Part shown: piece by piece, positions 40,316 through 49,114 of the stretch
How the letters are laid out: each line of letters begins with the position of its first letter
Numbering within the stretch: position 1 is the first letter of the stretch
From: Aeromonas sp. FDAARGOS 1405
Lineage (GTDB): Bacteria; Pseudomonadota; Gammaproteobacteria; Enterobacterales; Aeromonadaceae
Assembly: GCF_019048265.1 (NCBI RefSeq)
Contig: NZ_CP077311.1
Coordinates: 3,357,001-3,421,000 of the forward strand
Direction: 5' to 3'
DNA length: 64,000 bases
Program-made: the position numbers and the translations under genes
Notes under the pieces: model-generated
The model's database searches: none
The model's input: the letters and a program-made list of their open reading frames with translations, nothing else
What the model was told of the DNA's origin: nothing

Positions 40316-40851
40316 TCCTTTTGTGCGGCCATCGGTGTGATCAGGGCCGAGTCAGGCTGGCTCAGCATGCTCAGTTTTCGTTTGCAGTCGGGGCAGTGGT
40401 GCAGTCGCTCCGGGGTGGTCAGCGGCGTGCCCGCCTGCTTGAGGGTATCCTCCACCAGCGCCACCAGCTTGCTCGGGGCAAAGTAGGTGCCGCAAAGGGT
40501 GCAGGGGGCCAGCGCGAAGCGGGCCTCCTCATAGAGATCCGCCTTGTTGGTCACCGCCAGCTCGAACTCGGGGGAGAGGGCGATGGCGCGGGTCGGGCAG
40601 ACCTCCTCGCAGCGGCCGCAGAAGATGCAGCGCGCCATGGAGATCTCCCAGCGTCGTTCGCCGGTCTCCATGTCCACTTCCATCACCAGCGCATTGGCCG
40701 GGCAGGCCTTGGTGCAGGCGGCGCAGGCGATGCACTGATCCGCCTGATATTTCGGTTTGCCGCGAAAATCCCGGTTCACCTCGTAAGGGGCGAAGGGGTA
40801 CTTGGCGGTCGGGGTGCCAGCCTTGAGGATGGTCTTGAACAGCTTGATCAT
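40306..40851 (-). CDS. hycF: Formate hydrogenlyase ferredoxin subunit HycF (NuoI-like)
   Basis: A 181-residue protein with two 4Fe-4S motifs ([12 protein letters not shown] near residue 40 and [12 protein letters not shown] near residue 76), homologous to NuoI of complex I. C-terminal extra Cys pairs (CTLCGTYF and CPDCKRK) are also present, as in E. coli HycF. It forms the electron wire between HycB and HycG. It begins 9 bases after hycE. Confidence 0.95.
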   Translation of the reverse strand: MIKLFKTILKAGTPTAKYPFAPYEVNRDFRGKPKYQADQCIACAACTKACPANALVMEVDMETGERRWEISMARCIFCGRCEEVCPTRAIALSPEFELAVTNKADLYEEARFALAPCTLCGTYFAPSKLVALVEDTLKQAGTPLTTPERLHHCPDCKRKLSMLSQPDSALITPMAAQKEWM

Positions 40852-40860
40852 GATGACCCC

Positions 40861-42579
40861 TTATTTCAGCGGAGAGTTTTTGCGATCGATGCCGTAGCGC
40901 TCGATCTCCTTGTAGGAGACCACGGTGGATTTGCCCTTCTTGGGGTCGACCAGGGTGACCCGGTCGGTACAGGAGTAGCAGGGATCCAGACTGCCGATGA
41001 TGAGCGGCGCATCCGCCACGGTATTGCCGCGCAGCATGTAGCGCAGGGCGGGCCAGTTGGCGTAAGTTGCGGCGCGGCAGCGCCAGCGGAACAGCTTCTG
41101 GTTATCCCCGGTCATGCTCCAGTGGACGTTCTCGCCGCGGGGCGCCTCGGTAAAGCCCAGCGCAAACTTGCCCGGCTGGTAGGTGAAGCCTTCGGTCAAA
41201 AGCGGCCCCTCCGGCAGGTGCTCAAGGCCGAACTCAATCATGTCGAGGGAGTCGTAGAGCTCGTGGATGCGCACCAGCACCCGGGATTGCACATCGCAAC
41301 CCGCCTTGGTCTGGATCTCCATCGGCAGCTCGCGGTAGCCGGCAAAGTCGTGAACCCGGCGCACGTCGCGCTTGAAGCCGCTCGCCCGCACCATGGGGCC
41401 GACGCAGCTGAAATCGCGGGCAATTTGCGGGTCGAGCTTGCCGATACCGATGAGGCGGGAGGAGATGTTGGCGGTATCCAGCAGCATGGCCACCAGGGGT
41501 TTGAGCTCATCACGCAGTTCCCGCACCAGCTGGGCACCCTTGATGCGATCTTCCTTGAAGATGTCGCGGCGTACCCCGCCAATCAGGTTGAGACCATAGG
41601 TCTTGCGGGCGCCGGTCAGCAGCTCGGCCAGGGTCATGGATTTCTCCCGCACCCGGAAGAACTGCATAAAGCCGGTGTCGAAACCGGTGAAGTGGCTCGA
41701 CAGGCCGATGTTGAGGATATGGCTGTGCAGGCGCTCCACCTCCAGCAGCACGGCGCGGATCATCTTGGCCCGCTCCGGCACCGGAATACCCATGGCGTTC
41801 TCTACCGAGGTGGTGTAGGCGACGCTGTGGGTAAAGCCGCAGATGCCGCAGACCCGGTCGGTCAGAAACGCCACTTCGTTGTAGCCCATCCGGGTTTCAG
41901 CCAGCTTCTCCATGCCGCGATGGACATAGAAGAGGCGGTAGTCGGCATCGATGATGTCTTCGCCATCGACGAACAGACGAAAGTGGCCCGGTTCATCCGA
42001 GGTGATGTGCAGCGGGCCGACCGGCACGATGCGGTTGGCATCACTGCCGAGCTCATTGACGAAGGGGTAGGTCTCGGTGTCGGTGGTGGGCATCGGGCGC
42101 TGGCGATAATCCATGGCGTCCTTGCGCAGCGGGTGGATATCCTCCGGCCAGTCATCCGGCAGTACCAGACGGCGTTCGTCCGGCAGGCCGATGGCGCGCA
42201 GGCCGTACATGTCGCGGATCTCCCGCTCGCCCCACACCGCCGCCGGAATGGTCGGGGTGATGGAGGGGTACTCCTGGGTATCGGCATCTACCAGCACCTT
42301 GACGGTGATCCAGCACTTGGTGTCGCCCTCCATGGAGAAGACGTGGTAGACGGCGAAGTGGCCGTTGAGGCTGCGCTCGTCATTGGCAAAGGAGAGCGGA
42401 AGCCAGCCCCCCAGCTGGTGGAAGATCAGGCTGGCCGTCTCGACCAGACTGGTGGGCTTGACGGTAATGGTGGCCTGATCGGCGGTTTGCCACTCCTCGT
42501 CGACGATGGCGTGGGGCAGTTGTGCTCGCACCTGCTGGATGTAGTCGCAGCCGATGCGATCCGAAATGGCGATGGTCAT
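40861..42579 (-). CDS. hycE: Hydrogenase-3 large subunit HycE
   Basis: The 572-residue catalytic NiFe subunit that makes H2 from electrons of formate oxidation. The N-terminal 160 residues are NuoC-like; the remainder is NuoD-like. Nickel motifs: DRVCGICGFTHS near residue 240 and DPCYSCTDR ending at Arg540. A 32-residue C-terminal tail follows Arg540, the same size as the tail HycI removes in E. coli. It starts 80 bases after hycD and is read from the same operon. Confidence 0.97.
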   Translation of the reverse strand: MTIAISDRIGCDYIQQVRAQLPHAIVDEEWQTADQATITVKPTSLVETASLIFHQLGGWLPLSFANDERSLNGHFAVYHVFSMEGDTKCWITVKVLVDADTQEYPSITPTIPAAVWGEREIRDMYGLRAIGLPDERRLVLPDDWPEDIHPLRKDAMDYRQRPMPTTDTETYPFVNELGSDANRIVPVGPLHITSDEPGHFRLFVDGEDIIDADYRLFYVHRGMEKLAETRMGYNEVAFLTDRVCGICGFTHSVAYTTSVENAMGIPVPERAKMIRAVLLEVERLHSHILNIGLSSHFTGFDTGFMQFFRVREKSMTLAELLTGARKTYGLNLIGGVRRDIFKEDRIKGAQLVRELRDELKPLVAMLLDTANISSRLIGIGKLDPQIARDFSCVGPMVRASGFKRDVRRVHDFAGYRELPMEIQTKAGCDVQSRVLVRIHELYDSLDMIEFGLEHLPEGPLLTEGFTYQPGKFALGFTEAPRGENVHWSMTGDNQKLFRWRCRAATYANWPALRYMLRGNTVADAPLIIGSLDPCYSCTDRVTLVDPKKGKSTVVSYKEIERYGIDRKNSPLK

Positions 42580-42659
42580 GCAGTTCTCACTTTAATGTTC
42601 GGGAATGAGCATTCACAAATGATGAAATCGGAAAAAGTTTCTGTGCTGGCGGGCATGGC

Positions 42660-43613
42660 TCAGATCCCGACCAGATAGGCGAGCAGCGCCAGCAGGGCCA
42701 GCCCCAGCCCAAAGCGGGTGAGCTTGTGGGTGCGCACGAACTGGGTGCGGGCCATGGCGTTTTCGATGATGCCGGCCAGTAAAAAGGCCACCAGCAGCTT
42801 GCAGGCGAGGATCAGCGCCGCGCCGATGAGCGCAGGCAGACTCCAGTTGGCCGCCTTGCCGAAGGGCAGGAAAATCACCAGAAAGAGCTGCACCACCACC
42901 AGCTGCTTGAGGCCGATGGAGAGCTTGAGCAGGGCGAGACCCGCACCGGAGTACTCGGTGAGCGGTCCCTCCTGCAGCTCCTGCTCGGCTTCGGCGCAGT
43001 CAAAGGGCAGCTTGCCCATCTCGACAAACACCGCGAAGGCGCAGGCGGCACCCGCCAAGAGGGTAGCGATGGGAGCGGCCAGTGGCTGGGTCGCTACATA
43101 GCTGCTGATATTGCCCAGATCCGAGCTGCCCACCATCATCGCCATGATGAAGCAGGCGAGCACCAGAATGGGCTCCACCAGAATGCCGAGGGTCAGTTCG
43201 CGGCGGGCACCGATCCCTGCAAACATGCTGCCGCTGTCGAGCCCCGAGAGGGAGAAGAAGAAGCGGAAGATGGCGAACAGATAGATGTCGGTGATGAGAT
43301 CCCCGGCGATGGGGAAGGGGGACTCGTGAGTCAGGGTCGGCAGCGCCATCCCCACCAGCAAGAGGGCGGCGATGAGCAGCGCAGGCATCAGGTTGAAGAT
43401 GATGCCGGCAGGCTCGGGGGTCACCTCCTGACGGCGCAGGAGCTTGGCGATATCCCGGTAATCCTGCAGCAGGCCCGGCCCCTGACGGGAGTGCATCTTG
43501 GCCCGCAGCACCCGGTTGAAACCGGTGGCGAGCGGCGCCAGCGCCAGCATGGCGATGGCCTGGGTCAGGGCGAGGGCAACCATGCCCCAGCTCGGCATTT
43601 CAAGAACAGGCAT
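42660..43613 (-). CDS. hycD: Formate hydrogenlyase membrane subunit HycD (NuoH-like)
   Basis: A 317-residue inner-membrane protein with about eight helices, homologous to NuoH. Conserved loop features include RAKMHSRQGPGLLQDYRDIAKLL near residue 36 and the acidic FVEMGKLPFDCAEAEQELQEGPLTEYSG segment near residue 195, which in this family lies at the interface with the hydrogenase subunits. It anchors the soluble arm to HycC. One base separates it from hycC. Confidence 0.96.
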   Translation of the reverse strand: MPVLEMPSWGMVALALTQAIAMLALAPLATGFNRVLRAKMHSRQGPGLLQDYRDIAKLLRRQEVTPEPAGIIFNLMPALLIAALLLVGMALPTLTHESPFPIAGDLITDIYLFAIFRFFFSLSGLDSGSMFAGIGARRELTLGILVEPILVLACFIMAMMVGSSDLGNISSYVATQPLAAPIATLLAGAACAFAVFVEMGKLPFDCAEAEQELQEGPLTEYSGAGLALLKLSIGLKQLVVVQLFLVIFLPFGKAANWSLPALIGAALILACKLLVAFLLAGIIENAMARTQFVRTHKLTRFGLGLALLALLAYLVGI

Positions 43614-43614
43614 A

Positions 43615-45483
43615 TCAGACTCCTACAGCCATCAGGATAAAGAGCGCCAGCACAATGCCGTGCAGCAGCCAGCCGGTCGTCCCGCTGGTATCGCTCACCC
43701 CGTGCAGGGCGCTGGCCAGATCGAGCTGCGGCTGCTTGCGATAGAGCGGCGCGCAGAGTTGGCGCAAGGTGTGGGTGACACCGCCGGAGGTAAGGCTCAT
43801 GCGCTCCTCATAGGCGTAACCACAGGCCCACGGGGTGCCAGCGTGACGACGACCCAGCTTGGGCCCCTTGAAGATGGCCAGTACCAGCAACGGGATGAGG
43901 AACAGACCCAGCAGGATGATGGCGATAACGGGCGGGGAGAGGATCGCCTGGCTGCTATCGAGTGGCAGCAGGGTGGCGCCGGTGGCGACACTCATTTGGC
44001 TGGCAACCAAGGCTTGGCCATAGCTGGCAATATGGGGGGCAATCCAGGGGGCGCCCAGACCCAGCACCAGACAGACCGCGGCCAGCAGCAGGGTGCCTGC
44101 CACCATGGCGCCCGGCACTTCGCGGGCGTGGCTCGCGTGTTCGCTGCGCGGGGCGCCGCAGAAGCAGATGCCATACACCTTGACGAAACACATCACCGCC
44201 ATGGCGCCGGTCACCGCCAGCATCACTACCGCGAGCGGCGCGACGAGCGAGGTACCGAGTTTGGTCATGGAAAGGAGCGACTGATAGATAAACCATTCGC
44301 TGACAAAGCCGTTGAGCGGCGGCAGCGCCGAGATGGCCATGGCACCGATGAGGAACGCCAGCGCAGTCCAGGGCATCAGCTTGGCAAGACCACCCATCTT
44401 GTCCATATCCCGGGTGTGCAGGCGGAACATCACCGAGCCGGTGCCCATAAAGAGCAGGCTCTTGAAGATGGCGTGGTTGAGCAGGTGATAGAGGGCGCCG
44501 AGCAGCCCCAGCACCACCAGCGCCGGCTGCTGGTTGGCGATGCCGATCATGCCGATGCCCATCCCCATCAGGATGATGCCGATGTTCTCCACCGTGTGGT
44601 AGGCGAGCAGCCGCTTGAGGTCATGCTCGGCCAGCGCAAACAGCACCCCGAGCACAGCCGAGCAGGCGCCGAAGATCAGCACTACATAGCCCCACCAGAG
44701 CTGGCTGGCGCCGAGAAAATCGATGCTGACCCGCAAGATGCCAAAGAGACCCAGCTTCACCATCACGCCAGACATCAGCGCCGAGATATGGGAGGGTGCA
44801 ACGGGCTCGGCCACTGGCAGCCAGCCGTGCAGCGGCACGAAACCGGCGCGCAGGCCAAAACCGCAGAAGCTAAGCAGGAACACCAGAGAGGCCAAACCGC
44901 CCGCCAGATGGTGCTCGCGCAGCGCGGCGAACTCCAGCGAGCCAGATTCGCGGCAGAGCAGCCAGAAGGCGATCAGCACCAGCGCCATGCCGATATGGTT
45001 CATCACCAAGTAAAGCCGGCTCTGTTTGGCAGCATCCGGATTGGTCTTGACCAGCCAGTAGGTGGTAAGGGTCACCAGCTCGTAGCAGAGCAAGAAACCG
45101 AGCGCGTTGTCGGCCAGTACCATGCCCACCATGGCAAAGAGGAAGAGGTTCATCAGCGCACCGATGGCCACATCGCCCTTGCCCTGATATTCGCGGATAT
45201 AGGCAAAGGAGTAGAGGGCGACGGCGACGCCAACGGTGCTAATCACCAGCAGCATCAGCGCGGCCAGCATGTCGAGGTGCACCGAGCCCAGCAGCCAGAG
45301 CTGGCCGTCGACGGGGGCGCCTTGGGCAAAGATCTGGATGGCGGCGACCAGACCCGCGAGCGAGCCCAGCAGGGCAAAACCGCTGTTGAGACGGTTGGCC
45401 AGTGCGGGCAGCTTTTGCAGCAAACCGGCGGCAGCGCCCAGCAAAAAGAGCAGGAGCGTGGCTATAACAAGGGGGGACAACAT
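43615..45483 (-). CDS. hycC: Formate hydrogenlyase membrane subunit HycC (antiporter-like)
   Basis: A 622-residue protein with about 16 hydrophobic segments, homologous to the NuoL/M/N antiporter-like subunits. Family residues within helices are seen, for example a Glu in LLCYELVTLTTYWLV near residue 132 and a Lys/His-rich stretch KRLLAYHTVENIGIIL near residue 290. It probably forms the proton path of the complex. It shares one base with the hycB stop. A 770-residue plus-strand frame across it is a shadow. Confidence 0.96.
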   Translation of the reverse strand: MLSPLVIATLLLFLLGAAAGLLQKLPALANRLNSGFALLGSLAGLVAAIQIFAQGAPVDGQLWLLGSVHLDMLAALMLLVISTVGVAVALYSFAYIREYQGKGDVAIGALMNLFLFAMVGMVLADNALGFLLCYELVTLTTYWLVKTNPDAAKQSRLYLVMNHIGMALVLIAFWLLCRESGSLEFAALREHHLAGGLASLVFLLSFCGFGLRAGFVPLHGWLPVAEPVAPSHISALMSGVMVKLGLFGILRVSIDFLGASQLWWGYVVLIFGACSAVLGVLFALAEHDLKRLLAYHTVENIGIILMGMGIGMIGIANQQPALVVLGLLGALYHLLNHAIFKSLLFMGTGSVMFRLHTRDMDKMGGLAKLMPWTALAFLIGAMAISALPPLNGFVSEWFIYQSLLSMTKLGTSLVAPLAVVMLAVTGAMAVMCFVKVYGICFCGAPRSEHASHAREVPGAMVAGTLLLAAVCLVLGLGAPWIAPHIASYGQALVASQMSVATGATLLPLDSSQAILSPPVIAIILLGLFLIPLLVLAIFKGPKLGRRHAGTPWACGYAYEERMSLTSGGVTHTLRQLCAPLYRKQPQLDLASALHGVSDTSGTTGWLLHGIVLALFILMAVGV

Positions 45484-46148
45484 CAGCGAACTCCCTCTGT
45501 GGTAGATAAATCGGATGCAGGGAGCGCCGTGGCAGGCGCCGAGAAGGCAGAGGCCCCTTGCGGGTTGGTGTCGGCCGCTTGCTGGCGACGGATACGGGCG
45601 GCGCGTTCGGTGTCGCTGTCATTGACCAGCTTCAGTGCCTGGGAGGGGCAGGCTCCGACACAGGCCGGGCCATCGGCGCGAAACTCGCACAGGTCGCACT
45701 TGACGGCGATGCTGCGCACGCCCGGCTCCCAGCTCAGCAGATCCTCGCCAAAGCAGCGCAGGCCGGCAGAGGTGGAGGGGTTGCTGGAGCGGATGGAGCA
45801 GGGGATATAGGTGTCGTAACTGGTGGCCACGGCCACCGGACGGCTGCCGCCGCTCTGGATGGCGCCAAAGGGGCAGGCCACGGTGCAGAGATTGCAGCCG
45901 ATGCAGAGCGACTCGTTGAGTTGCACGCAATCGCCAGTTTGGCGAATTGCCTCGACCGGGCACACCTTGATGCAGGGGGCATCGTCACAGTGACGGCACT
46001 GAACCGGCATGGTCGCCTGCTCGTGTCGCATAACGGTTAAACGGGGGGCTTGCTGCAAACCTTGCGCCTTGTGTACCTCGCTGCAGGCCGCCATACAGGT
46101 GCCACAGCCGATACAAAGCTTGGGGTCAGCGATAACGAAGCGGTTCAT
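45483..46148 (-). CDS. hycB: Formate hydrogenlyase electron carrier HycB
   Basis: A 221-residue protein with four 4Fe-4S motifs (CIGCGTCMAACSE, CRHCDDAPCIKVCP, CIGCNLCTVACP and CDLCEFRADGPACVGACP). It docks FdhF on the hydrogenase arm and passes electrons from formate. It is the first gene of the operon; hycA, the anti-activator found first in E. coli, is absent. The start codon is 35 bases or so after the predicted transcription start of the sigma-54 promoter. Confidence 0.94.
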   Translation of the reverse strand: MNRFVIADPKLCIGCGTCMAACSEVHKAQGLQQAPRLTVMRHEQATMPVQCRHCDDAPCIKVCPVEAIRQTGDCVQLNESLCIGCNLCTVACPFGAIQSGGSRPVAVATSYDTYIPCSIRSSNPSTSAGLRCFGEDLLSWEPGVRSIAVKCDLCEFRADGPACVGACPSQALKLVNDSDTERAARIRRQQAADTNPQGASAFSAPATALPASDLSTTEGVR

Positions 46149-46192
46149 AGCCTACCTTGTCGTGTCGCGAACGGAGAAAGTAGGGGCAGGTT

Positions 46193-46208
46193 GGCAAGAT
46201 ACGGGCCA
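46193..46208 (-). promoter_or_regulatory. Sigma-54 promoter of the hyc operon
   Basis: Read on the minus strand: TGGCCC-GTATC-TTGCC. The invariant GG (-24) and GC (-12) are separated by ten bases, exactly as required. The predicted start lies near 46183, about 35 bases before the hycB ATG. Sigma-54 promoters need an enhancer-binding activator such as FhlA. Confidence 0.85.
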
Positions 46209-46306
46209 GATTGGTTTTTGCAGAGAAATTGGTTTTAAGTGCATGTTTTTAAATGAATAAAAATCTTCATGTGGTTGAGTGAACGCGCTGATGTGGCTGT
46301 CGAACT

Positions 46307-46351
46307 GTGACGTTCGTCACTTGTGACGAAGCCCCCAAGAGGGTTCGTCAC
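46307..46351. promoter_or_regulatory. Candidate enhancer (activator binding) repeats upstream of hyc
   Basis: GTGACG-TT-CGTCAC-TT-GTGACG (46307-46328) is three alternating copies of one hexamer with two-base spacers, making two overlapping palindromes. A fourth copy, TTCGTCAC, is at 46344-46351. The cluster is about 100-160 bases upstream of the sigma-54 promoter, the normal distance for an upstream activating sequence. Two CGTCAC copies recur upstream of hydN. Confidence 0.6.
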
Positions 46352-46460
46352 CCCCGAAAAACGGTATCGACACGGCTGAATGCGGGGTCGTGACAAGGGA
46401 CGAAAGGGTGATTCGTCTGCGCTGTTCGGATAGAGGCCGCCTGTTTTGAAACCGTAGGTT

Positions 46461-46480
46461 CGATTAGCGAAGCGTAATCG
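46461..46480. repeat. Small palindromic repeat
   Basis: CGATTA-GCGAAGCG-TAATCG forms a six-base-pair hairpin. It resembles dispersed palindromic elements found between genes in many proteobacteria. It lies among other repeats upstream of hyc. Confidence 0.5.
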
Positions 46481-46520
46481 GACGCACGAGAACGGAAACA
46501 TATCGGCATCATGCCGGGAG

Positions 46521-46550
46521 TAGGGTGCAATGAACGAAGTGAATTGCACC
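46521..46550. repeat. Dispersed hairpin repeat (GGTGCAAT type), copy 1
   Basis: A 30-base element beginning TAGGGTGCAATGAACG and ending GAATTGCACC, able to fold with GGTGCAAT/ATTGCACC arms. An identical 30-base copy is found at 49027-49056. Confidence 0.75.
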
Positions 46551-46580
46551 GTTTGCAGCATATGGTCGCCGTGGTTTGCC

Positions 46581-46619
46581 CCCTTCTCCCCTTGTGGGAG
46601 AAGGGCCGGGGATGAGGGG
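46581..46619. repeat. REP-like intergenic repeat, copy 2
   Basis: Hairpin CCCTTCTCCC (46581-46590) / GGGAGAAGGG (46596-46605) followed by GGGGATGAGGGG. It is the inverted counterpart of the element at 28155-28193. Confidence 0.7.
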
Positions 46620-46645
46620 CGGTAATTAGGGTTAACGAAAATGAA

Positions 46646-46667
46646 GAGGGAGGCCAATGCCTCCCTC
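46646..46667 (-). terminator. Terminator downstream of kup
   Basis: GAGGGAGGC and its complement form a nine-base-pair stem with loop CAAT; on the minus strand it is followed by TTCATTTTCG. It lies about 50 bases after the kup stop. Its stem sequence is almost the same as that of the hyp terminator at 28303-28330. Confidence 0.75.
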
Positions 46668-46715
46668 TCTATTTGCTGACGTTTTTTATGCCATCAAGAG
46701 GCCATCAACCCGCCA

Positions 46716-48584
46716 TCAGATATCCACCTGCGAACCCAGCTCGATGACCCGGTTGGGCGGGATCTCGAACTGATCCGGGGCGCGCAGGGCGTTGCGCTGC
46801 AGCAGCATAAAGAGCTTGCCGCGCAGATAGAGATACCAGGGGCGGTCTTTCATGATGAGCGACTCGTGGGCCATAAAGAACGAGGTCTCCATCATCCGGC
46901 AACTGAGCCCCTCGGCGTTGCAGCGGTGGAAGATCTCCTCCACGTTCGGGGTCTCGCGCCAGCCGTAGCTTGCCACCACCCGCCAGAAGGTGGGGGAGAG
47001 CTGCTCGATGCAGACCCGGCGCACATTGTGGACGTAGGGCACATCCTCCACCCGCAGGGTGAGCAGGATGATCCGCTCGTGCAGCACCTTGTTGTGCTTG
47101 AGGTTGTGCAGGAGCGCATGGGGGATCACATTGACCACCCGTGACATATAGACCGCAGTGCCCGCCACCCGGGTCGGCGGGGATTTCTCCAGCGAGGCGA
47201 TCATCGGCTCAAGGGAGTTGCCGTGCTCGTTCAGGCGGCGAATAAGCTGGAAACGCTCGCTCTTCCAGCTGGTCATCACGGTGAACATCACCGCGCCCAG
47301 AGTGAGCGGCAGCCAACCGCCGGAGAAGATCTTGGCGAGGTTGGCGGCAAAGAGCGGCACGTCGATACAGAGCAGCGCAGCAAACAGGATGGCCACCAGA
47401 TACTTGTTCCAGTGCCAGCTGTTCTTGGCCACCGAGCAGGAGAGGATGGAGGTAAGCACCATGGTGCCGGTCACGGCGATGCCGTAGGCCGCCGCCAGAT
47501 TGCTGGAGTGCTCGAAGCTCATGATGACGATCACCACCGAGATATAGAGCATCCAGTTGATGACCGGAATATAGATCTGGCCGGACTCCTGCTCGGAGGT
47601 GTGAACGATACGAATGGGGGAGAGATACCCCAGCCGCACTGCCTGCCGGGTCAGCGAAAAGACCCCGGAGATCACCGCCTGCGAGGCGATCACCGTCGCC
47701 ATGGTTGCCAGCAGCAGCAGCGGCACCAGCGCCCATTTCGGCGCGAGCAGGAAGAAGGGGTTGGCAATGGCGGCGGGGTTACTTAGCAGCAGCGCACCCT
47801 GCCCGAAGTAGTTGAGCACCAGCGAGGGCAGCACCACGATAAACCAGGCGAGGCGAATGGGATTCTTGCCAAAGTGGCCCATATCCGCGTAGAGCGCCTC
47901 CACCCCTGTGATGGCCAGCACCACGGCGCCGAGGGCAAAGAAGGAGGTGGTCTGGTACTGGACAAAGAAGCGCACAGCCCAGATGGGGTTGAGCGCACCC
48001 AGCACCTCGGGGTTGTGGATGATGCCGCGCAGCCCCAGCACCGCCAGCGTCATAAACCAGATCAGCATGATGGGGGCAAACAGCTTGCCCACCATGGCGG
48101 TGCCATGTTTCTGGATGGCGAACAGCAGGGTCAGCACCAGCACCGAGAGGGTGACAATATAGGGGTCGAGGGCGGGGGTGAGAATGCTCAGACCCTCGAT
48201 GGCCGACATCACCGACATCGCCGGGGTGATCACCACCTCGCCATAGAAGAAGCTGCCGCCAATCAGGCCGAGGATGATCAGCAGCGGCGTCCAGCGGGTG
48301 GAGGCGTTGCGGGTCGCCAGCGACATCAGGGTGAGAATGCCACCCTCGCCGGCGTTGTCGGCCCGCATCACAAAGGAGAGGTACTTGACCGACACCACCA
48401 GGATCAGCAGCCAGAAGATCAGCGAGAGAAAGCCGAGAATGGAGGCCGGCTCGACGCCGAACCCGAATTGACCTGACAGGCACTCGCGCAAGGTATAGAG
48501 CGGGCTGGTGCCGATATCGCCATAGACTACGCCAATCGCCGCCAGCATAACGCCGGACATGGCTTGTTGTTTATCACAGTTCAT
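46716..48584 (-). CDS. kup: Low-affinity potassium transporter Kup
   Basis: A 622-residue protein, the same length as the E. coli Kup H+/K+ symporter. About twelve transmembrane helices occupy residues 1-440, beginning [20 protein letters not shown], the most conserved family motif, and including [20 protein letters not shown] near residue 110. A cytoplasmic C-terminal domain follows (about 455-622). It stands alone between the hyc promoter region and an AT-rich gene, with its own terminator. Any functional link with hydrogen metabolism is only positional. Confidence 0.95.
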   Translation of the reverse strand: MNCDKQQAMSGVMLAAIGVVYGDIGTSPLYTLRECLSGQFGFGVEPASILGFLSLIFWLLILVVSVKYLSFVMRADNAGEGGILTLMSLATRNASTRWTPLLIILGLIGGSFFYGEVVITPAMSVMSAIEGLSILTPALDPYIVTLSVLVLTLLFAIQKHGTAMVGKLFAPIMLIWFMTLAVLGLRGIIHNPEVLGALNPIWAVRFFVQYQTTSFFALGAVVLAITGVEALYADMGHFGKNPIRLAWFIVVLPSLVLNYFGQGALLLSNPAAIANPFFLLAPKWALVPLLLLATMATVIASQAVISGVFSLTRQAVRLGYLSPIRIVHTSEQESGQIYIPVINWMLYISVVIVIMSFEHSSNLAAAYGIAVTGTMVLTSILSCSVAKNSWHWNKYLVAILFAALLCIDVPLFAANLAKIFSGGWLPLTLGAVMFTVMTSWKSERFQLIRRLNEHGNSLEPMIASLEKSPPTRVAGTAVYMSRVVNVIPHALLHNLKHNKVLHERIILLTLRVEDVPYVHNVRRVCIEQLSPTFWRVVASYGWRETPNVEEIFHRCNAEGLSCRMMETSFFMAHESLIMKDRPWYLYLRGKLFMLLQRNALRAPDQFEIPPNRVIELGSQVDI

Positions 48585-49114
48585 GAGTTCATCTTGTCAG
48601 TTTGATGTTTACACGTTTGCCACAGCAGATCGCCCCGAACACATCAGGTATGTGTGGATACAACATCGGGGGGAAATCAAAGGATTGCGATGGGAAGGGA
48701 GCTAATCGGATATAAAGATGCGTTTCATGGGACACAGTCTGTTCATCTGTCGTTAAGCTTATAATGACACACACTCTGCGGGTTCATGCTCAGGTATAAA
48801 TAATCAAAACGTCCTTTTGAGTAAGGTTATTAATTGGCCATTGATTGAAATATTCATGCGCTCTGCGGGCAACCGTTTGTTTTATCTGGGGATGTGGTTT
48901 GGCCACTATTTTTTACCGAACCGAGTGAAAAATAGACGATAAAATAGTGACTAATTAATTGCTGGCAGGATGGCAAAGTGGAGGGCGCTGGGTAGCAATG
49001 GAGTCTTTATTTGGGAGGGGAAAATGTAGGGTGCAATGAACGAAGTGAATTGCACCAAGTATTAAAATAGGCAAGAGGTGCAATGCGCTGCGCTTATTGC
49101 ACCCTACAGTATAC
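48585..49114. other. Upstream region of kup and repeat-containing gap
   Basis: 530 bases. The kup-proximal part should hold its promoter, but none stands out. From about 48780 the sequence becomes AT-rich. The 3' part carries the 81-base composite repeat described separately. Confidence 0.5.
49027..49107. repeat. Composite inverted repeat (MITE-like) with GGTGCAAT hairpins
   Basis: Left unit 49027-49056 is identical to the repeat at 46521-46550. The right unit 49077-49107 begins GGTGCAATGCGC and ends TTATTGCACCCTAC. The outer ends TAGGGTGCAAT and ATTGCACCCTA are exact inverted complements, enclosing an 81-base element that looks like a small non-autonomous palindromic unit. It abuts the 3' end of the AT-rich gene. 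Confidence 0.7.

Noticed and set aside
43498..45810. 770-codon plus-strand open frame
   Set aside because: It is antisense to hycC and hycB, rich in Gln, His, Arg and Gly, and has no domain. It is a shadow of GC-rich coding sequence.
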